Assembly: GCF_012272855.1 (NCBI RefSeq)
Contig: NZ_JAAXCQ010000008.1
Location: forward strand, 1-64,000
DNA: 64,000 nucleotides
DNA from: Arenibacter sp. 6A1
GTDB lineage: Bacteria; Bacteroidota; Bacteroidia; Flavobacteriales; Flavobacteriaceae
Direction: 5' to 3'
The notes under the pieces are model-generated. The model saw only the letters and a list, made by a program, of their open reading frames with translations. It had not been told where the DNA came from and made no database searches. Position numbers and translations under genes: made by a program. Shown here in pieces: positions 41,218-51,800 of the stretch (position 1 is the stretch's first letter; every line of letters starts with the position of its first letter).

Positions 41218-44200
41218 ATGAGCAATCAAAATAAAAAAACTGAAAAAGAGTTTAAACTATCCTCTTGGGCCATAGACAACCCTTCGGTCATCTATGTGAT
41301 GATAGGGCTATTTCTATGGATTGGCTTTAACTCCTATTTTTCGATGCCCAGGGAAGATTTCCCTGAAATAAAGGAAACCAAGATATATATTAGTACCGTT
41401 TACCCCGGGAACACCGCCGAAGACATAGAGCGGTTGATTACAGACCCCTTGGAAGAAAAGCTTAAAAATTTAAGCAACCTGGTAGAGATCACCTCTAATT
41501 CTCAAGAAGACTATTCCCTTATTACCATAGAGTTTGATGAGGAAATCACCGTAGATGCTGCCAAACAAAAGGTAAAAGACGAGGTCGATAGCGAAAAGGC
41601 CACGGAAGATTGGCCTATTTTTAATAATGCCAAGGTAGATCCCAATGTTTTTGATTTAAACCTTTCCGAGCAGTTCCCTATCATGAACGTTAACTTTACG
41701 GGAGACTATCCGGTAGAAAAACTGAAGGAATTTGCCGAATACCTGCAGGATGAGATTGAAGACCTTCCAGAAATAAAACAGGTAGATATTAGAGGAGCGC
41801 AGGAAAAAGAAGTGGAAATTGCCGTAGATGTCTATAAAATGATGGCTGCAAAGGTTAGTTTCGACGATGTTCTTGGTGCCATTCGCAATGGAAACGTAAC
41901 CATGTCCGCAGGAAATTTACAGACCAGTGGGCAACGACGTACCATTCGTATTTTGGGAGAAATAGACACTCCGGAAGAACTTTATCACTTTGTGGTAAAG
42001 GCCGAAAACGGGAATGCGGTTTATTTAAAGGATATTGCTTCGGTACGTTTTTCGGAAAAAGAAAAAACCACCTTCGCACGTGAATTCGGCGAAAGCGTGG
42101 TGATGCTCGATGTTAAAAAACGAGCCGGTAAGAACATGATCGAAGCGGCCGATAAAATCAAAAGCATCGTAAAAGAAGCCCAGAAAAATTACTACCCCGC
42201 AGACCTTCATATTTCCATTGCCAACGATTCATCGAATAGAACCCTGAACCAAGTAGACGACTTGGTGAACAATATTATTTTCGGGATTATTCTGGTGGTC
42301 ACCGTATTGATGTTCTTTTTAGGTTTTCGAAACGCTTTGTTCGTAGGTTTTGCCATTCCTATGTCCATGTTTATGTCCTTCATGATCTTATCCCTATTAG
42401 GCTATACCTTAAATACCATGATTTTATTTGGTATGATCATGGGCTTGGGAATGTTGGTAGATAACGGTATCGTAGTAGTAGAAAATGTGTACCGATTAAT
42501 GGATGAAGGTATGTCGCGGACCCAAGCGGCAAAAAAAGGGATAGGAGAGATTGCCTTCCCGATTATTATTTCGACGGCAACAACCGTAGCGGCCTTTGTT
42601 CCTTTAGGGCTTTGGCCAGGGATATTTGGACAGTTTATGATCTATTTCCCAATTACCTTATCCGTTGTTCTAGGATCGTCCCTATTTGTGGCCATCTTTA
42701 TGAACTCCATGTTGGTTTCTTCTTTTATGGATACCGGGGAAAAGGACCTTTCTCCAAAGCAACTGATCAGACTTAGTATTATTCTAGGGGGTATTGGAAT
42801 ACTTATCCTAATTTTCGGTGGAGCCATGCGCGGATTGGGATCGGTAATGATTTTTACCGCTGCCATGTTCTGGATCTACAAGTATTTCCTTAAAAGATGG
42901 GCGATCACTTTTCAAAGAACCACCATGGTACGCTTCGAAAACTGGTATGAAAAAAGGCTGATGCACGCCTTAAAAGGCAGTAATGTATATTGGTATTTTG
43001 GAGTGACCGTTCTATTATTAATAGGTGCTTTTATGCTGTTCGGACTCTCTATTGGGTCTCAAAGAACCAAAATTGAGTTCTTCCCCGATACCATCCCCAA
43101 TGAGATCTATGTATATATAGAATATCCTCAAGGGACTTCCATTGAAAAAACCAATGAACTCACCATGGCCATTGAGAAAAGGATCTATGGGGTGATCAAT
43201 GACAAAAAATATACCTCGCCCGACGGATCCGTCAATTATTTGGTAGAATCTGCCGTTTCCCAGGTTGGGGAAGGTGCCGGAAACCCACAGACCGATGGTG
43301 GATCGGCCGCAGAAATGCCCCACCGTGGCAAGCTGACCGTTTCTATGAGGGAATTTAAATACCGAAATGGACTGGATACGGAAGAATTGCGTACCCATAT
43401 CCAAGAATCCCTAAAAGGTATATACCCAGGGGTCGCTATTTCGGTAGAAAAAGATGCCGCAGGACCCCCAGCAGGATACGCCATTAATATAGAACTGCAA
43501 GGGAAAGATTATGACCAATTGATCAATACCGCAGAAGATATGCGGAACTTTATCAATACCAAGAACATTCCTGGCATTGAAGAGTTGAAAATTGATGTCA
43601 ACAAGGGAAAACCAGCCATGCAGGTAGTGGTCGATAGGGAAAAAGCAGGAGAATTAGGCGTTTCCGTAGGCCAAGTGGGCAACCAATTAAGACGTTCCCT
43701 CTTTGGGGAAAAAGCAGGGGTCTTTAAAAAAGATGGCGATGATTACAATATCAATGTCCGCTTTGAAGAAGCGCTGCGATACGATAAAAATGCTTTGTTC
43801 AACCAAAATATCATCTTCAGGGATCAGTCGACAGGTACCATCAAGGAAATTCCTGTTTCGGCCGTGGCCCAACAAAGAAACACTTCCTCCTTTAGTGCCA
43901 TAAAACACCGAGACAATAAGCGTGTGGTAACAGTATACTCTGGCCTAAAACCAGGGTTTACAGATGCCGCTGCCATCGTAGCGGAAATCCAGAAGGAAAT
44001 GGAAAACTATACAGGCCTGCCCAAGGAAGTGACCATAGACTTCACAGGACAGATTGAAGAGCAAAACAAGCAGATGACCTTCTTGGTAGGCGCCTTCTTC
44101 TCTGGACTTGGACTCATTATGCTGATCTTAATATTTCAATTCGGAGGGATTTCTAAACCTACTATTATTATGATCGCTATTTTCCTAAGTTTTATCGGTG

Positions 44201-44745
44201 TCTTCGGAGGACTAATTATTACGGGGAAACCCTTTGTTATTATGATGACCATGATGGGTATTATTTCATTAGCGGGAATTGTGGTGAACAATGGGGTGGT
44301 ATTGTTAGATTATACCCAAATCCTCATAGATAGAAGCAAACAAGCCTTGGGACTAGGCGAAAAGGATCTGTTGACAAAAGCAGATGCCACCGCCGCGATC
44401 ATTAAAGGAGGAAAAGCTAGGTTAAGACCAGTGATATTAACGGCAATTACTACCGTGCTGGGATTAATACCGCTCGCCATCGGACTCAACATCGATTTCT
44501 TTGGCCTATTCTCTTCCTTTGATCCTAATATTTATGTTGGGGGAGACAATGTTATTTTCTGGGGACCTTTGGCATGGACGGTGATCTACGGCCTTATGGT
44601 GGCTACCTTCCTAACCTTAATCATCGTTCCGGTATTATTTAGTATCGTGTACCGCTTTAAAATAAGGTTTAAAGGAACAAATGCCGACCAACAAACAAAT
44701 GAGCAAGATTCCGTCACGGTTAGTCCTGCTAGTATAGTAGATTAA
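41218..44745 (+). CDS. RND efflux transporter (AcrB superfamily, long form)
   Basis: 1175 residues, longer than AcrB by over 100. N-terminal SSWAIDNPSVIYVMIGLFLW is the first helix; PREDFPEI near residue 45 and YPGNTAEDIERL are the porter start. Proton-relay region GLGMLVDNGIVVVENVYRLM has Asp-Asn instead of the Asp-Asp pair, as in several Bacteroidota RND proteins. Extra helices lie around residues 520-560 (ILGGIGILILIFGGAMRGLG). Final gene of the TetR operon, with a terminator 22 bp beyond. Substrate unknown. Confidence 0.93.
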   Translation: MSNQNKKTEKEFKLSSWAIDNPSVIYVMIGLFLWIGFNSYFSMPREDFPEIKETKIYISTVYPGNTAEDIERLITDPLEEKLKNLSNLVEITSNSQEDYSLITIEFDEEITVDAAKQKVKDEVDSEKATEDWPIFNNAKVDPNVFDLNLSEQFPIMNVNFTGDYPVEKLKEFAEYLQDEIEDLPEIKQVDIRGAQEKEVEIAVDVYKMMAAKVSFDDVLGAIRNGNVTMSAGNLQTSGQRRTIRILGEIDTPEELYHFVVKAENGNAVYLKDIASVRFSEKEKTTFAREFGESVVMLDVKKRAGKNMIEAADKIKSIVKEAQKNYYPADLHISIANDSSNRTLNQVDDLVNNIIFGIILVVTVLMFFLGFRNALFVGFAIPMSMFMSFMILSLLGYTLNTMILFGMIMGLGMLVDNGIVVVENVYRLMDEGMSRTQAAKKGIGEIAFPIIISTATTVAAFVPLGLWPGIFGQFMIYFPITLSVVLGSSLFVAIFMNSMLVSSFMDTGEKDLSPKQLIRLSIILGGIGILILIFGGAMRGLGSVMIFTAAMFWIYKYFLKRWAITFQRTTMVRFENWYEKRLMHALKGSNVYWYFGVTVLLLIGAFMLFGLSIGSQRTKIEFFPDTIPNEIYVYIEYPQGTSIEKTNELTMAIEKRIYGVINDKKYTSPDGSVNYLVESAVSQVGEGAGNPQTDGGSAAEMPHRGKLTVSMREFKYRNGLDTEELRTHIQESLKGIYPGVAISVEKDAAGPPAGYAINIELQGKDYDQLINTAEDMRNFINTKNIPGIEELKIDVNKGKPAMQVVVDREKAGELGVSVGQVGNQLRRSLFGEKAGVFKKDGDDYNINVRFEEALRYDKNALFNQNIIFRDQSTGTIKEIPVSAVAQQRNTSSFSAIKHRDNKRVVTVYSGLKPGFTDAAAIVAEIQKEMENYTGLPKEVTIDFTGQIEEQNKQMTFLVGAFFSGLGLIMLILIFQFGGISKPTIIMIAIFLSFIGVFGGLIITGKPFVIMMTMMGIISLAGIVVNNGVVLLDYTQILIDRSKQALGLGEKDLLTKADATAAIIKGGKARLRPVILTAITTVLGLIPLAIGLNIDFFGLFSSFDPNIYVGGDNVIFWGPLAWTVIYGLMVATFLTLIIVPVLFSIVYRFKIRFKGTNADQQTNEQDSVTVSPASIVD

Positions 44746-44765
44746 TCACTCTATTGATATGTACT

Positions 44766-44806
44766 AAAAAAGAGATGGCCCAAATCTGGACCATCTCTTT
44801 TTTTAT
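44766..44806 (+). terminator. Terminator of the TetR-RND operon
   Basis: AAAAAGAGATGG / CCATCTCTTTTT, 12-bp arms around a 12-base loop, with a T-run on the plus strand and an A-run on the other side. Confidence 0.85.
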
Positions 44807-44869
44807 TATAGCTTTTGAAGGATTCTAAGAAATATTTTCCTTTAAAAAACCCACAATCATTGTCTGTAA

Positions 44870-45214
44870 TTAGTTGTACACTACAGGGTTTTTATCCCAT
44901 TCGGTAATACTGCTTATAGCATTCGCATTAAAATCGACTTCCCTAAGTACTTTTTGATCCCAAAAGAACCATTTCCCCGTTTTTGTTCCCTTTTCATATT
45001 TTCCGGCGGCCAACTTCTCTCCCTTCTCGTTGTACATATTCCATTCCCCATGCAGCTTGCTATTTAAAAAATGTCCTACTTGGGCAATTTGGCCGTTTTC
45101 ATGGAAATAAGTAGCCTTGACCAGCTTTCCTTCTTTTTCAAAAACAGGTTTAACTTCTTGAGCATTGATGGCTATCGAAAATATAAATGCGAAAATTAAT
45201 GTTATTGCTTTCAT
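44870..45214 (-). CDS. Secreted MORN-variant repeat protein
   Basis: 114 residues. Signal peptide (ITLIFAFIFSIAINAQ) then three or so MORN-variant units: ATYFHENGQIAQVGHFLNSK, LHGEWNMYNEKGEKLAAGKY and TGKWFFWDQKVLREVDF. Such proteins are frequent in flavobacteria; their role is unknown, and structural or toxin-immunity roles have been suggested for relatives. A 28-bp palindrome lies 67 bp upstream. Confidence 0.85.
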   Translation of the reverse strand: MKAITLIFAFIFSIAINAQEVKPVFEKEGKLVKATYFHENGQIAQVGHFLNSKLHGEWNMYNEKGEKLAAGKYEKGTKTGKWFFWDQKVLREVDFNANAISSITEWDKNPVVYN

Positions 45215-45280
45215 AGAATTATAGTTTTTAGGTGGTGTATTATTGTTTTACCTAAATATACATATAATTTACATAGATTC

Positions 45281-45308
45281 AATGTTAAGTTTACATTAGC
45301 TTAACATT
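45281..45308. promoter_or_regulatory. Palindrome upstream of the MORN-repeat gene
   Basis: AATGTTAAG-TTTACATTAG-CTTAACATT: perfect 9-bp arms with a 10-base spacer and no T-run, so more like an operator than a terminator. It partly resembles the TTAAC repeats of the phosphate locus, but the arms are inverted here. Confidence 0.5.
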
Positions 45309-45335
45309 GGAAAGGGTTCGTTCTTTGTATAAGGG

Positions 45336-45374
45336 TCAAAAAAAATCGCCTAAAATTTCTTTTAGACGATTTTT
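45336..45374 (-). terminator. Terminator of the 45393-48026 TonB receptor gene
   Basis: 15-bp arms AAAAATCGCCTAAAA / TTTTAGACGATTTTT with one G-U pair and a TTTC loop, T-run on the minus strand, 19 bp past the stop codon. Confidence 0.85.
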
Positions 45375-45392
45375 AAAATAGTTACGCACTTC

Positions 45393-48026
45393 TTAAAACT
45401 TAAGGGTTATCCCAGCGTTTATAATCGTTCCTGCATACCCAAACTGATTCACTTCCCAAGGATATCTGAATCGTCCTCCAAGGTCGGTTACAACATCGCC
45501 TTTTGGGTCCAATTCATCGGGATACACATTTAATAAATTGTTAATGGCAATGTTTGCCGATATTTTTTGAGAGAAATCATATCCCAAGATCAGATCGGTA
45601 ATTACCTTTCCTGCAAACACCTGATCTTTTTGTGGGTCCGACCCATGATCCCAGGACACCTCCCCAAAATAAGTATTGTTCAAGATAAAATTCCACTTTT
45701 CAATTGCATAGTCTAGCCCTAAAAGCACTTTCGATTTTGGACGGACCTTCGTAATCCTAGCTTGTTCCTTACGGTTAAACATCTGATACCCGTTGGAAGC
45801 GAGTATAGCGGGTGTTTTTATTTCTCCTTCTATCTTTGTATTGTTAAAATTCGCCGCTATATTAACTCCTAAATTGCCATTTCCCATAGCAATATTTGAA
45901 TAACTGGCCACTACATCAACCCCTGTGGTATTAGTATTTACAGCATTTATAAAGAATTTTAAACTTGTAATGTCATTGGCCAACAAAATTTCTTCCACAG
46001 GATTATTGGTGGTATCATCGCCGTCAAAACCGATTTCATTGGTAAACAATACCCTGTCATCTATTTTTACATTATAAAAATCTACCGCAAACGATAGGTT
46101 TTCAATGGGTTTATAGGTAAATCCGGCCGTAATATTTTTGGAAGTTTCGGCGGTTAGTTGTGGTACCCCTAAACCATCCCTGATAATGGGATCTACATTA
46201 TTAAAGGTTCCCTGATTAGAAATAGTACCTCCGGATACCAAGGTTTGTATGTTGCTCAAATAAATTTGATGCAAGGCAGGAGCTCTAAATCCTGTACTAT
46301 AGGAAGCCCTAATAGCACCTTGGTTGTCGCCCAATAAATATCTTCCGTTGACTTTCCAGGAAGTGTTATCTCCAAAATCGCTAAAATCTTCATACCTCAC
46401 AGCACCTCCGAGTAGTATTCTATCGGTAGGCTCCCATTCCAATTCTCCATAAAGTCCAAAATTTTCTCGGGTCGCTTCTACGGCATTACTCGGCTGTAAT
46501 CCAGGGAATGATTGGGTACCTGCTCCAAAATAAGATGCAGGTTCCCCGGCCATAGCAGTAAAACGTTCGCCTCTAATCTCGGCACCAAAGGCAATACTTA
46601 CGGTTCCCAAATCTTTGGAGAAATCTAAATTTGCCAAGGTATTGCTAAAGGTATAGGCACCTACGTCAAAGGTGGTTGGACTATTGGCGCCTAAATCGAC
46701 ATTAATAGAGTTGCTAACATCGTAATCTACGGCATTACGGCCATAAGTACCACTAAGATCGACATCCATGGTGAACAATTTCCATTTTACACCCACCGTT
46801 GCATTATTATCCCTGACATCTGTTTCAAAAGTAGGCTGAAACCCTTGGTAAGTAGTTCCTGGTGCGTGCAATAAATTAAATGGATCCGGAATCCAATAGG
46901 GTGTTCTGTACAAGGCAAAACTTGTACCCTGTCTATAGGTTAAGCCTCCAAAAGTATAAAATTCGCCATTTCCATTTTTAAAAGGTACCCCGGCATTAAA
47001 AAACATATCTATCTTTTTTAGTTCTGGCTGTCCAACATTCATCCCTAAATCTGGGTTGGCCGCCAACCAAGTGCCCCAATCAGGATCATTGGCCGGAACA
47101 CCGAATAAGGTATCCTCCCCGGGGGTACCGGCCCTATTGGTTTTCTCTTGTTTATAATATCCTAGGGTTAGGTTTAAGTATCCGCCATCTTCTCCTAGGT
47201 TGATGCTACTATTGACATCGGCAGCAAAATTAAATCCATCCCCTTCCGTGGTAATGCCAGAACTGGCCCCTACCGTGGTGTATTCTACATTTCTTTTTAA
47301 GACCATATTGATCACCCCGGCAATGGCATCGGAACCGTATTGTGCAGAAGCACCATCCCGTAAAACCTCTATCCTTTCTATGGCCGCAGAAGGCACACTC
47401 TTTAAATCTACCCCTACTTCTCCCTTTCCGGGCGTATCATTAATATATACCAAGGAACTTAGGTTTTTACGCTTGCCATTCACCAAAACCAATGTTCTAC
47501 TGGGCCCCAAGCCCCTAAGATCGGCTGGGTCAAAATGTGCCGTTCCATCAGACACCGCCTGGGTAGAAGAGTTAAATGATGGCACCTTATAGGTCAACAT
47601 TTTATCTACCGTAGGCTGACCCGTATTCTTAAGTTCGGCAACCCCTATATTGTCAATTGGTACGGGCGAACCGATAACCGTTCTAGGTTTAGATCGGTTC
47701 CCTAGTATAATCACCTCTTGTAGCATAAGCCCTTCGTCCAACGTTACATTGACCGTTCCAGCAGAGGAGACCAAAATTTCAATGCTTTTAAAGCCAATCG
47801 ATGAAAACACCAAAGTAACCGGTAAACTACTCACACTAAGTTCGTAATTTCCATCAAAATCTGTGGTTGTTCCGGTAGTTGTACCCTTAACCACCACGTT
47901 TACTCCAGGGAGTAGGTCTCCGTTTCCCGAATCGCTAACTTTTCCCTGTATAACATTTTGTCCCAACACTAGCACGGGAGCCAGCATTAACAACAGCAAA
48001 ATGTGTTTTTTAAAAATGTGTCCCAT
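45393..48026 (-). CDS. TonB-dependent receptor, stand-alone
   Basis: 877 residues. Signal peptide (HILLLLMLAPVLVLGQ), carboxypeptidase-like domain (IQGKVSDSGNGDLLPGVNVV; GTTTDFDGNYELSV), plug domain (LVLVNGKRKNLSS; IERIEVLRDGASAQYGSDAI) and outer-membrane barrel ending ATIINAGITLKF-like. No SusD-type gene lies next to it, so it is not a polysaccharide-utilisation pair. It is monocistronic and divergent from aspS. Substrate unknown. Confidence 0.92.
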   Translation of the reverse strand: MGHIFKKHILLLLMLAPVLVLGQNVIQGKVSDSGNGDLLPGVNVVVKGTTTGTTTDFDGNYELSVSSLPVTLVFSSIGFKSIEILVSSAGTVNVTLDEGLMLQEVIILGNRSKPRTVIGSPVPIDNIGVAELKNTGQPTVDKMLTYKVPSFNSSTQAVSDGTAHFDPADLRGLGPSRTLVLVNGKRKNLSSLVYINDTPGKGEVGVDLKSVPSAAIERIEVLRDGASAQYGSDAIAGVINMVLKRNVEYTTVGASSGITTEGDGFNFAADVNSSINLGEDGGYLNLTLGYYKQEKTNRAGTPGEDTLFGVPANDPDWGTWLAANPDLGMNVGQPELKKIDMFFNAGVPFKNGNGEFYTFGGLTYRQGTSFALYRTPYWIPDPFNLLHAPGTTYQGFQPTFETDVRDNNATVGVKWKLFTMDVDLSGTYGRNAVDYDVSNSINVDLGANSPTTFDVGAYTFSNTLANLDFSKDLGTVSIAFGAEIRGERFTAMAGEPASYFGAGTQSFPGLQPSNAVEATRENFGLYGELEWEPTDRILLGGAVRYEDFSDFGDNTSWKVNGRYLLGDNQGAIRASYSTGFRAPALHQIYLSNIQTLVSGGTISNQGTFNNVDPIIRDGLGVPQLTAETSKNITAGFTYKPIENLSFAVDFYNVKIDDRVLFTNEIGFDGDDTTNNPVEEILLANDITSLKFFINAVNTNTTGVDVVASYSNIAMGNGNLGVNIAANFNNTKIEGEIKTPAILASNGYQMFNRKEQARITKVRPKSKVLLGLDYAIEKWNFILNNTYFGEVSWDHGSDPQKDQVFAGKVITDLILGYDFSQKISANIAINNLLNVYPDELDPKGDVVTDLGGRFRYPWEVNQFGYAGTIINAGITLKF

Positions 48027-48169
48027 ATTCTATAATTTAGTTGATATTCCTACTAATTTAACAAATTTTTAGGAATTAATTCATAATCATCTATAAATCA
48101 GCAAAATATTATTTTGATATTTTTTATTTCTGAATCGATTATAATTTTTCAGCTTCCCGTATTACTTCT

Positions 48170-48177
48170 TACATTTG
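48170..48177 (+). promoter_or_regulatory. -7 promoter box TACATTTG of aspS
   Basis: TAnnTTTG box 23 bp before the aspS ATG. Confidence 0.55.
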
Positions 48178-48200
48178 TCCTTTCATTATAAGAACAAAAC

Positions 48201-49949
48201 ATGTATAGAAGTCATAATTGTGGTGAACTGAACCTTTCAGACATCAATAAGGAGGTAACCCTATCGGGTTGGGTAGCAAAAGTAAGGGACAAGGGATTTG
48301 TCATTTGGGCAGATTTACGCGACCGTTATGGAATTACCCAATTAATTTTTGATGAGGAGCGTACCCCTAAAGAAATTATGGAAACCGCAAAAGGCCTAGG
48401 CCGCGAGTTTGTTGTTCAGATTACAGGAACGGTAATAGAACGTACTTCCAAAAACCCAAATATCCCGACGGGAGAGATAGAGGTGTTGGTAACTGCTATA
48501 AAAATTCTAAACCAATCCTTGGTACCTCCTTTTACAATTGAGGACCAGACCGATGGAGGTGAAGATATTCGTATGAAATATCGCTACCTGGACATCCGTA
48601 GGAATCCGGTAAAAGAGAACCTGATTTTTAGACATAAGGTTGCCATCGAAGTCAGGAAATATCTTTCCGATGAAGGCTTTATTGAAGTAGAAACCCCATA
48701 CCTTATTAAATCTACTCCAGAAGGAGCTAGAGATTTTGTGGTTCCAAGCAGAATGAACGAGGGACAATTTTATGCCCTTCCCCAATCTCCACAAACCTTT
48801 AAACAGTTGTTGATGGTAGGGGGTATGGACAAATATTTCCAGATCGTAAAATGTTTCAGGGACGAAGACCTTAGAGCCGACCGTCAGCCAGAATTTACAC
48901 AAATAGACTGTGAGATGGCCTTTGTGGAGCAAGAAGATATTTTAAATGTCTTCGAAGGCCTTACCAGACACCTGTTACAAGAAATAAAAGGTGTAACCGT
49001 AGACTCATTCCCAAGGATGACCTACGACGATGCCATGAAAAAATACGGGAACGACAAACCGGACATTCGTTTTGGAATGGAATTCGGTGAATTAAATGCT
49101 GTTGCCCAACACAAAGAGTTTGGGGTATTTAACGATGCCGAACTAGTTGTCGGAATTGCTGTACCGGGTGCCGCAACCTATACTAGAAAAGAAATCGATG
49201 CCCTTATCGATTGGGTTCGTAGACCACAGATAGGTGCCAAAGGAATGGTATATGTAAAATACAATGCCGACGGCTCCTTAAAATCTTCGGTAGATAAATT
49301 CTACGATAGTAACGACCTTGCCGAATGGGCAAAAATTACCGGTGCAAAACCAGGCGACCTTATTTGTGTGCTTTCTGGGGATGCCAACAAAACAAGAACC
49401 CAACTGAGTGCCCTTCGTATGGAACTCGCCACGCGACTAGGATTGCGAAAAAACAACGAGTTCGCCCCGCTATGGGTCATCGATTTCCCATTATTGGAAC
49501 TCGATGAAGAAACTGGCCATTACCACGCCATGCACCACCCGTTTACCTCTCCAAAACCTGGCCAATTAGAACTGTTGGATACAGATCCGGGAGCAGTGAA
49601 AGCAAATGCCTATGATTTGGTATTGAACGGTAATGAAATTGGAGGCGGGTCTATCCGTATCCACGATACCGATATGCAAGCCACGATGTTTAAACATTTA
49701 GGCTTTAGTCCGGAAGAAGCCAAAGCACAATTTGGATTTTTAATGGAGGCCTTTAAGTACGGTGCACCTCCACATGGCGGACTTGCCTTTGGTCTAGACA
49801 GATTGGTCGCTATCTTAGGAGGTCAGGAAACCATCCGAGATTTTATTGCCTTTCCAAAAAACAACAGCGGTAGGGATGTGATGATCGATGCCCCTTCCCC
49901 TATTGATGAGGAACAACTAAAAGAACTAAAACTAAATATTTCTTTATAA
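48201..49949 (+). CDS. aspS: Aspartyl-tRNA synthetase
   Basis: 582 residues, the usual bacterial length. N-terminal OB anticodon-binding domain ([20 protein letters not shown]), class II catalytic core with motif 2 [18 protein letters not shown] and motif 3 [13 protein letters not shown], and the bacterial GAD insertion around residues 280-420. It charges tRNA-Asp. A single gene with its own promoter and terminator. A tRNA-Asn pair lies 30 kb away in the window; whether this enzyme is discriminating cannot be told from sequence reading alone. Confidence 0.97.
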   Translation: MYRSHNCGELNLSDINKEVTLSGWVAKVRDKGFVIWADLRDRYGITQLIFDEERTPKEIMETAKGLGREFVVQITGTVIERTSKNPNIPTGEIEVLVTAIKILNQSLVPPFTIEDQTDGGEDIRMKYRYLDIRRNPVKENLIFRHKVAIEVRKYLSDEGFIEVETPYLIKSTPEGARDFVVPSRMNEGQFYALPQSPQTFKQLLMVGGMDKYFQIVKCFRDEDLRADRQPEFTQIDCEMAFVEQEDILNVFEGLTRHLLQEIKGVTVDSFPRMTYDDAMKKYGNDKPDIRFGMEFGELNAVAQHKEFGVFNDAELVVGIAVPGAATYTRKEIDALIDWVRRPQIGAKGMVYVKYNADGSLKSSVDKFYDSNDLAEWAKITGAKPGDLICVLSGDANKTRTQLSALRMELATRLGLRKNNEFAPLWVIDFPLLELDEETGHYHAMHHPFTSPKPGQLELLDTDPGAVKANAYDLVLNGNEIGGGSIRIHDTDMQATMFKHLGFSPEEAKAQFGFLMEAFKYGAPPHGGLAFGLDRLVAILGGQETIRDFIAFPKNNSGRDVMIDAPSPIDEEQLKELKLNISL

Positions 49950-49953
49950 CTTT

Positions 49954-49985
49954 AAAATCCCGTTCTTATACGGGATTTTTTTTTC
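49954..49985 (+). terminator. Terminator of aspS
   Basis: AAAATCCCG / CGGGATTTTT stem with an 8-base loop and a long T-run, starting 5 bp after the aspS stop codon and ending 6 bp before the next start codon. Confidence 0.88.
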
Positions 49986-49990
49986 AACCT

Positions 49991-51784
49991 ATGGCAACAC
50001 TAAAAAAATCTTGGTTGACCAATTTTTTGGTATGGCGTGCAAAGCACATCTCCCAAAAACACTTTATCTATATACTGAGTATCTTGGTAGGCTTCACCTC
50101 TGGAGTAGGGGCGGTAGTCCTAAAAAACCTCACCCATTTTTTTCAGCATTTATTAGAAGGGAATTTGGTTCGCCATTACCATAATGCCTTTTATTTTGTT
50201 TTTCCCATCATAGGGTTCACCCTGGTCTATCTTATTATAAAGTATGTCCTGAGAAACAAGGTCAGCCACGGTATCCCCTCTACCCTTTTTGCTATTTCGA
50301 AGCGAAAGGGAGTTATGAAAAATTATCAAATGCTAGGCTCTATATTAACAGCCCCCATCACCATAGGTTTTGGTGGGTCTGTGGGGCTAGAGGGCCCTAC
50401 CGTAGCCACCGGGGCAGCCATTAGTTCCAACATTTCGAGGGTACTCCATATGAACCAGAGCACCAGAAACCTATTGATAGGCTGCGCAGCCGCAGGGGCC
50501 ATGTCGTCTATCTTTAAAGCCCCCATAGCTGCAATTATTTTTGCTATAGAGGTCTTTAGCCTAGACTTGACCATAGCGTCCATGATCCCGCTATTGCTGG
50601 CATCTATCTCGGCTATCATTACGTCCTATTTTTTCTTTGGCAACGATATATTGCTGCCCTTCAAAATCATAGACGAATTTAAAATTAGCGATGTTCCCTA
50701 CTTTATAATTTTAGGACTGTTTGCCGGGTTGACCTCCATATATTTTACTGAAGTCTACGATCGTATCCAAAAGCTCTTTGACCGCATAAAATCGCCCATA
50801 AAACGCCTCCTCATCGGGGGAACAGGGATCGGGATACTGATTTATCTTATTCCGCCCCTATACGGAGAAGGCTTCGATGTTATCAATAACCTTATCCTAG
50901 GGCAACCAGAAAAAGCCCTTGAAACCAATATTTTTCACTTAGACCTCAGCAATGCATGGGTCGTTATAGCCTTATTAATCGGTCTCATATTCTTTAAAAT
51001 CATTGCTAGCGCCCTTACCTTTGGGGCGGGTGGCGTTGGCGGTATTTTTGCCCCTACCCTATTTATGGGCAGTATCATGGGCAACTGCATTGCCAAAATT
51101 ATCAACCAAATCGGTATATTCCCCCAACAAATTTCCGAAAGTAATTTTACCTTGGTAGGCATGGCCGGTTTAATGGCAGGGGTGCTCCACGCTCCCTTGA
51201 CCGCAATTTTCCTGATCGCAGAAGTCACCGGAGGGTACGAACTTTTTATTCCCCTAATGATTACCGCTACCATCTCTTACGCCATTACCAAATACGTACA
51301 TCCACACTCCGTTTACAATATGGAATTGGGTAGAAAAGGGGAATTGATTACCCACGATAAAGATCATGCCATTTTAACCCTTATGGATATTGAAAAGGTG
51401 GTAGAGACCAATTTCATTCCTATTTATCCAGAAATGAACCTTGGCGATATTGTCCACCAAGCCGTGGTTAAGTCTAATCGGAATATTTTTCCGGTAATCG
51501 ATGAAAAAAACGGCTCCCTGTTAGGGGTTATTCTATTAGACGACATAAGACCCATTATGTTCGACCAATCTATGTACCAAGAAGTAATAGCCAGTGATAT
51601 AATGCAGACCCCACCCGCGATTATTGCGTGGGAAAAGGATAAGATGACCGATATTATGGACAAATTTCAAGATAGTGGCGCATGGAACCTTCCCGTAGTT
51701 AAGGACGGCAAATACTCCGGATTCATTTCTAAATCAAAACTATTGACCTCTTACCGAAGAAAATTAATTAATTTTACACGATAA
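49991..51784 (+). CDS. ClC-family chloride channel/transporter with CBS domains
   Basis: 597 residues. ClC membrane domain ~25-430 with SHGIP at 92-96 (in place of GSGIP), GSVGLEGP with the gating Glu at about 134, and GAGGVGGIFAPTLFMG (third selectivity segment). Two CBS domains follow (~450-590, FPVIDEKNGSLLGVILLDDI and LPVVKDGKYSGFISKSKLL). The external gating Glu is kept, which permits proton coupling; whether it is a channel or an exchanger is not decided. Downstream small membrane gene is 16 bp away. Confidence 0.93.
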   Translation: MATLKKSWLTNFLVWRAKHISQKHFIYILSILVGFTSGVGAVVLKNLTHFFQHLLEGNLVRHYHNAFYFVFPIIGFTLVYLIIKYVLRNKVSHGIPSTLFAISKRKGVMKNYQMLGSILTAPITIGFGGSVGLEGPTVATGAAISSNISRVLHMNQSTRNLLIGCAAAGAMSSIFKAPIAAIIFAIEVFSLDLTIASMIPLLLASISAIITSYFFFGNDILLPFKIIDEFKISDVPYFIILGLFAGLTSIYFTEVYDRIQKLFDRIKSPIKRLLIGGTGIGILIYLIPPLYGEGFDVINNLILGQPEKALETNIFHLDLSNAWVVIALLIGLIFFKIIASALTFGAGGVGGIFAPTLFMGSIMGNCIAKIINQIGIFPQQISESNFTLVGMAGLMAGVLHAPLTAIFLIAEVTGGYELFIPLMITATISYAITKYVHPHSVYNMELGRKGELITHDKDHAILTLMDIEKVVETNFIPIYPEMNLGDIVHQAVVKSNRNIFPVIDEKNGSLLGVILLDDIRPIMFDQSMYQEVIASDIMQTPPAIIAWEKDKMTDIMDKFQDSGAWNLPVVKDGKYSGFISKSKLLTSYRRKLINFTR

Positions 51785-51800
51785 TGTTCATTCCATACCA

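Noticed and set aside
41218-44745. RND protein as a CusA-type heavy-metal exporter
   Set aside because: No methionine pairs or His-rich adaptor; the TetR-TolC-MFP order and sequence fit a general AcrB-like exporter.
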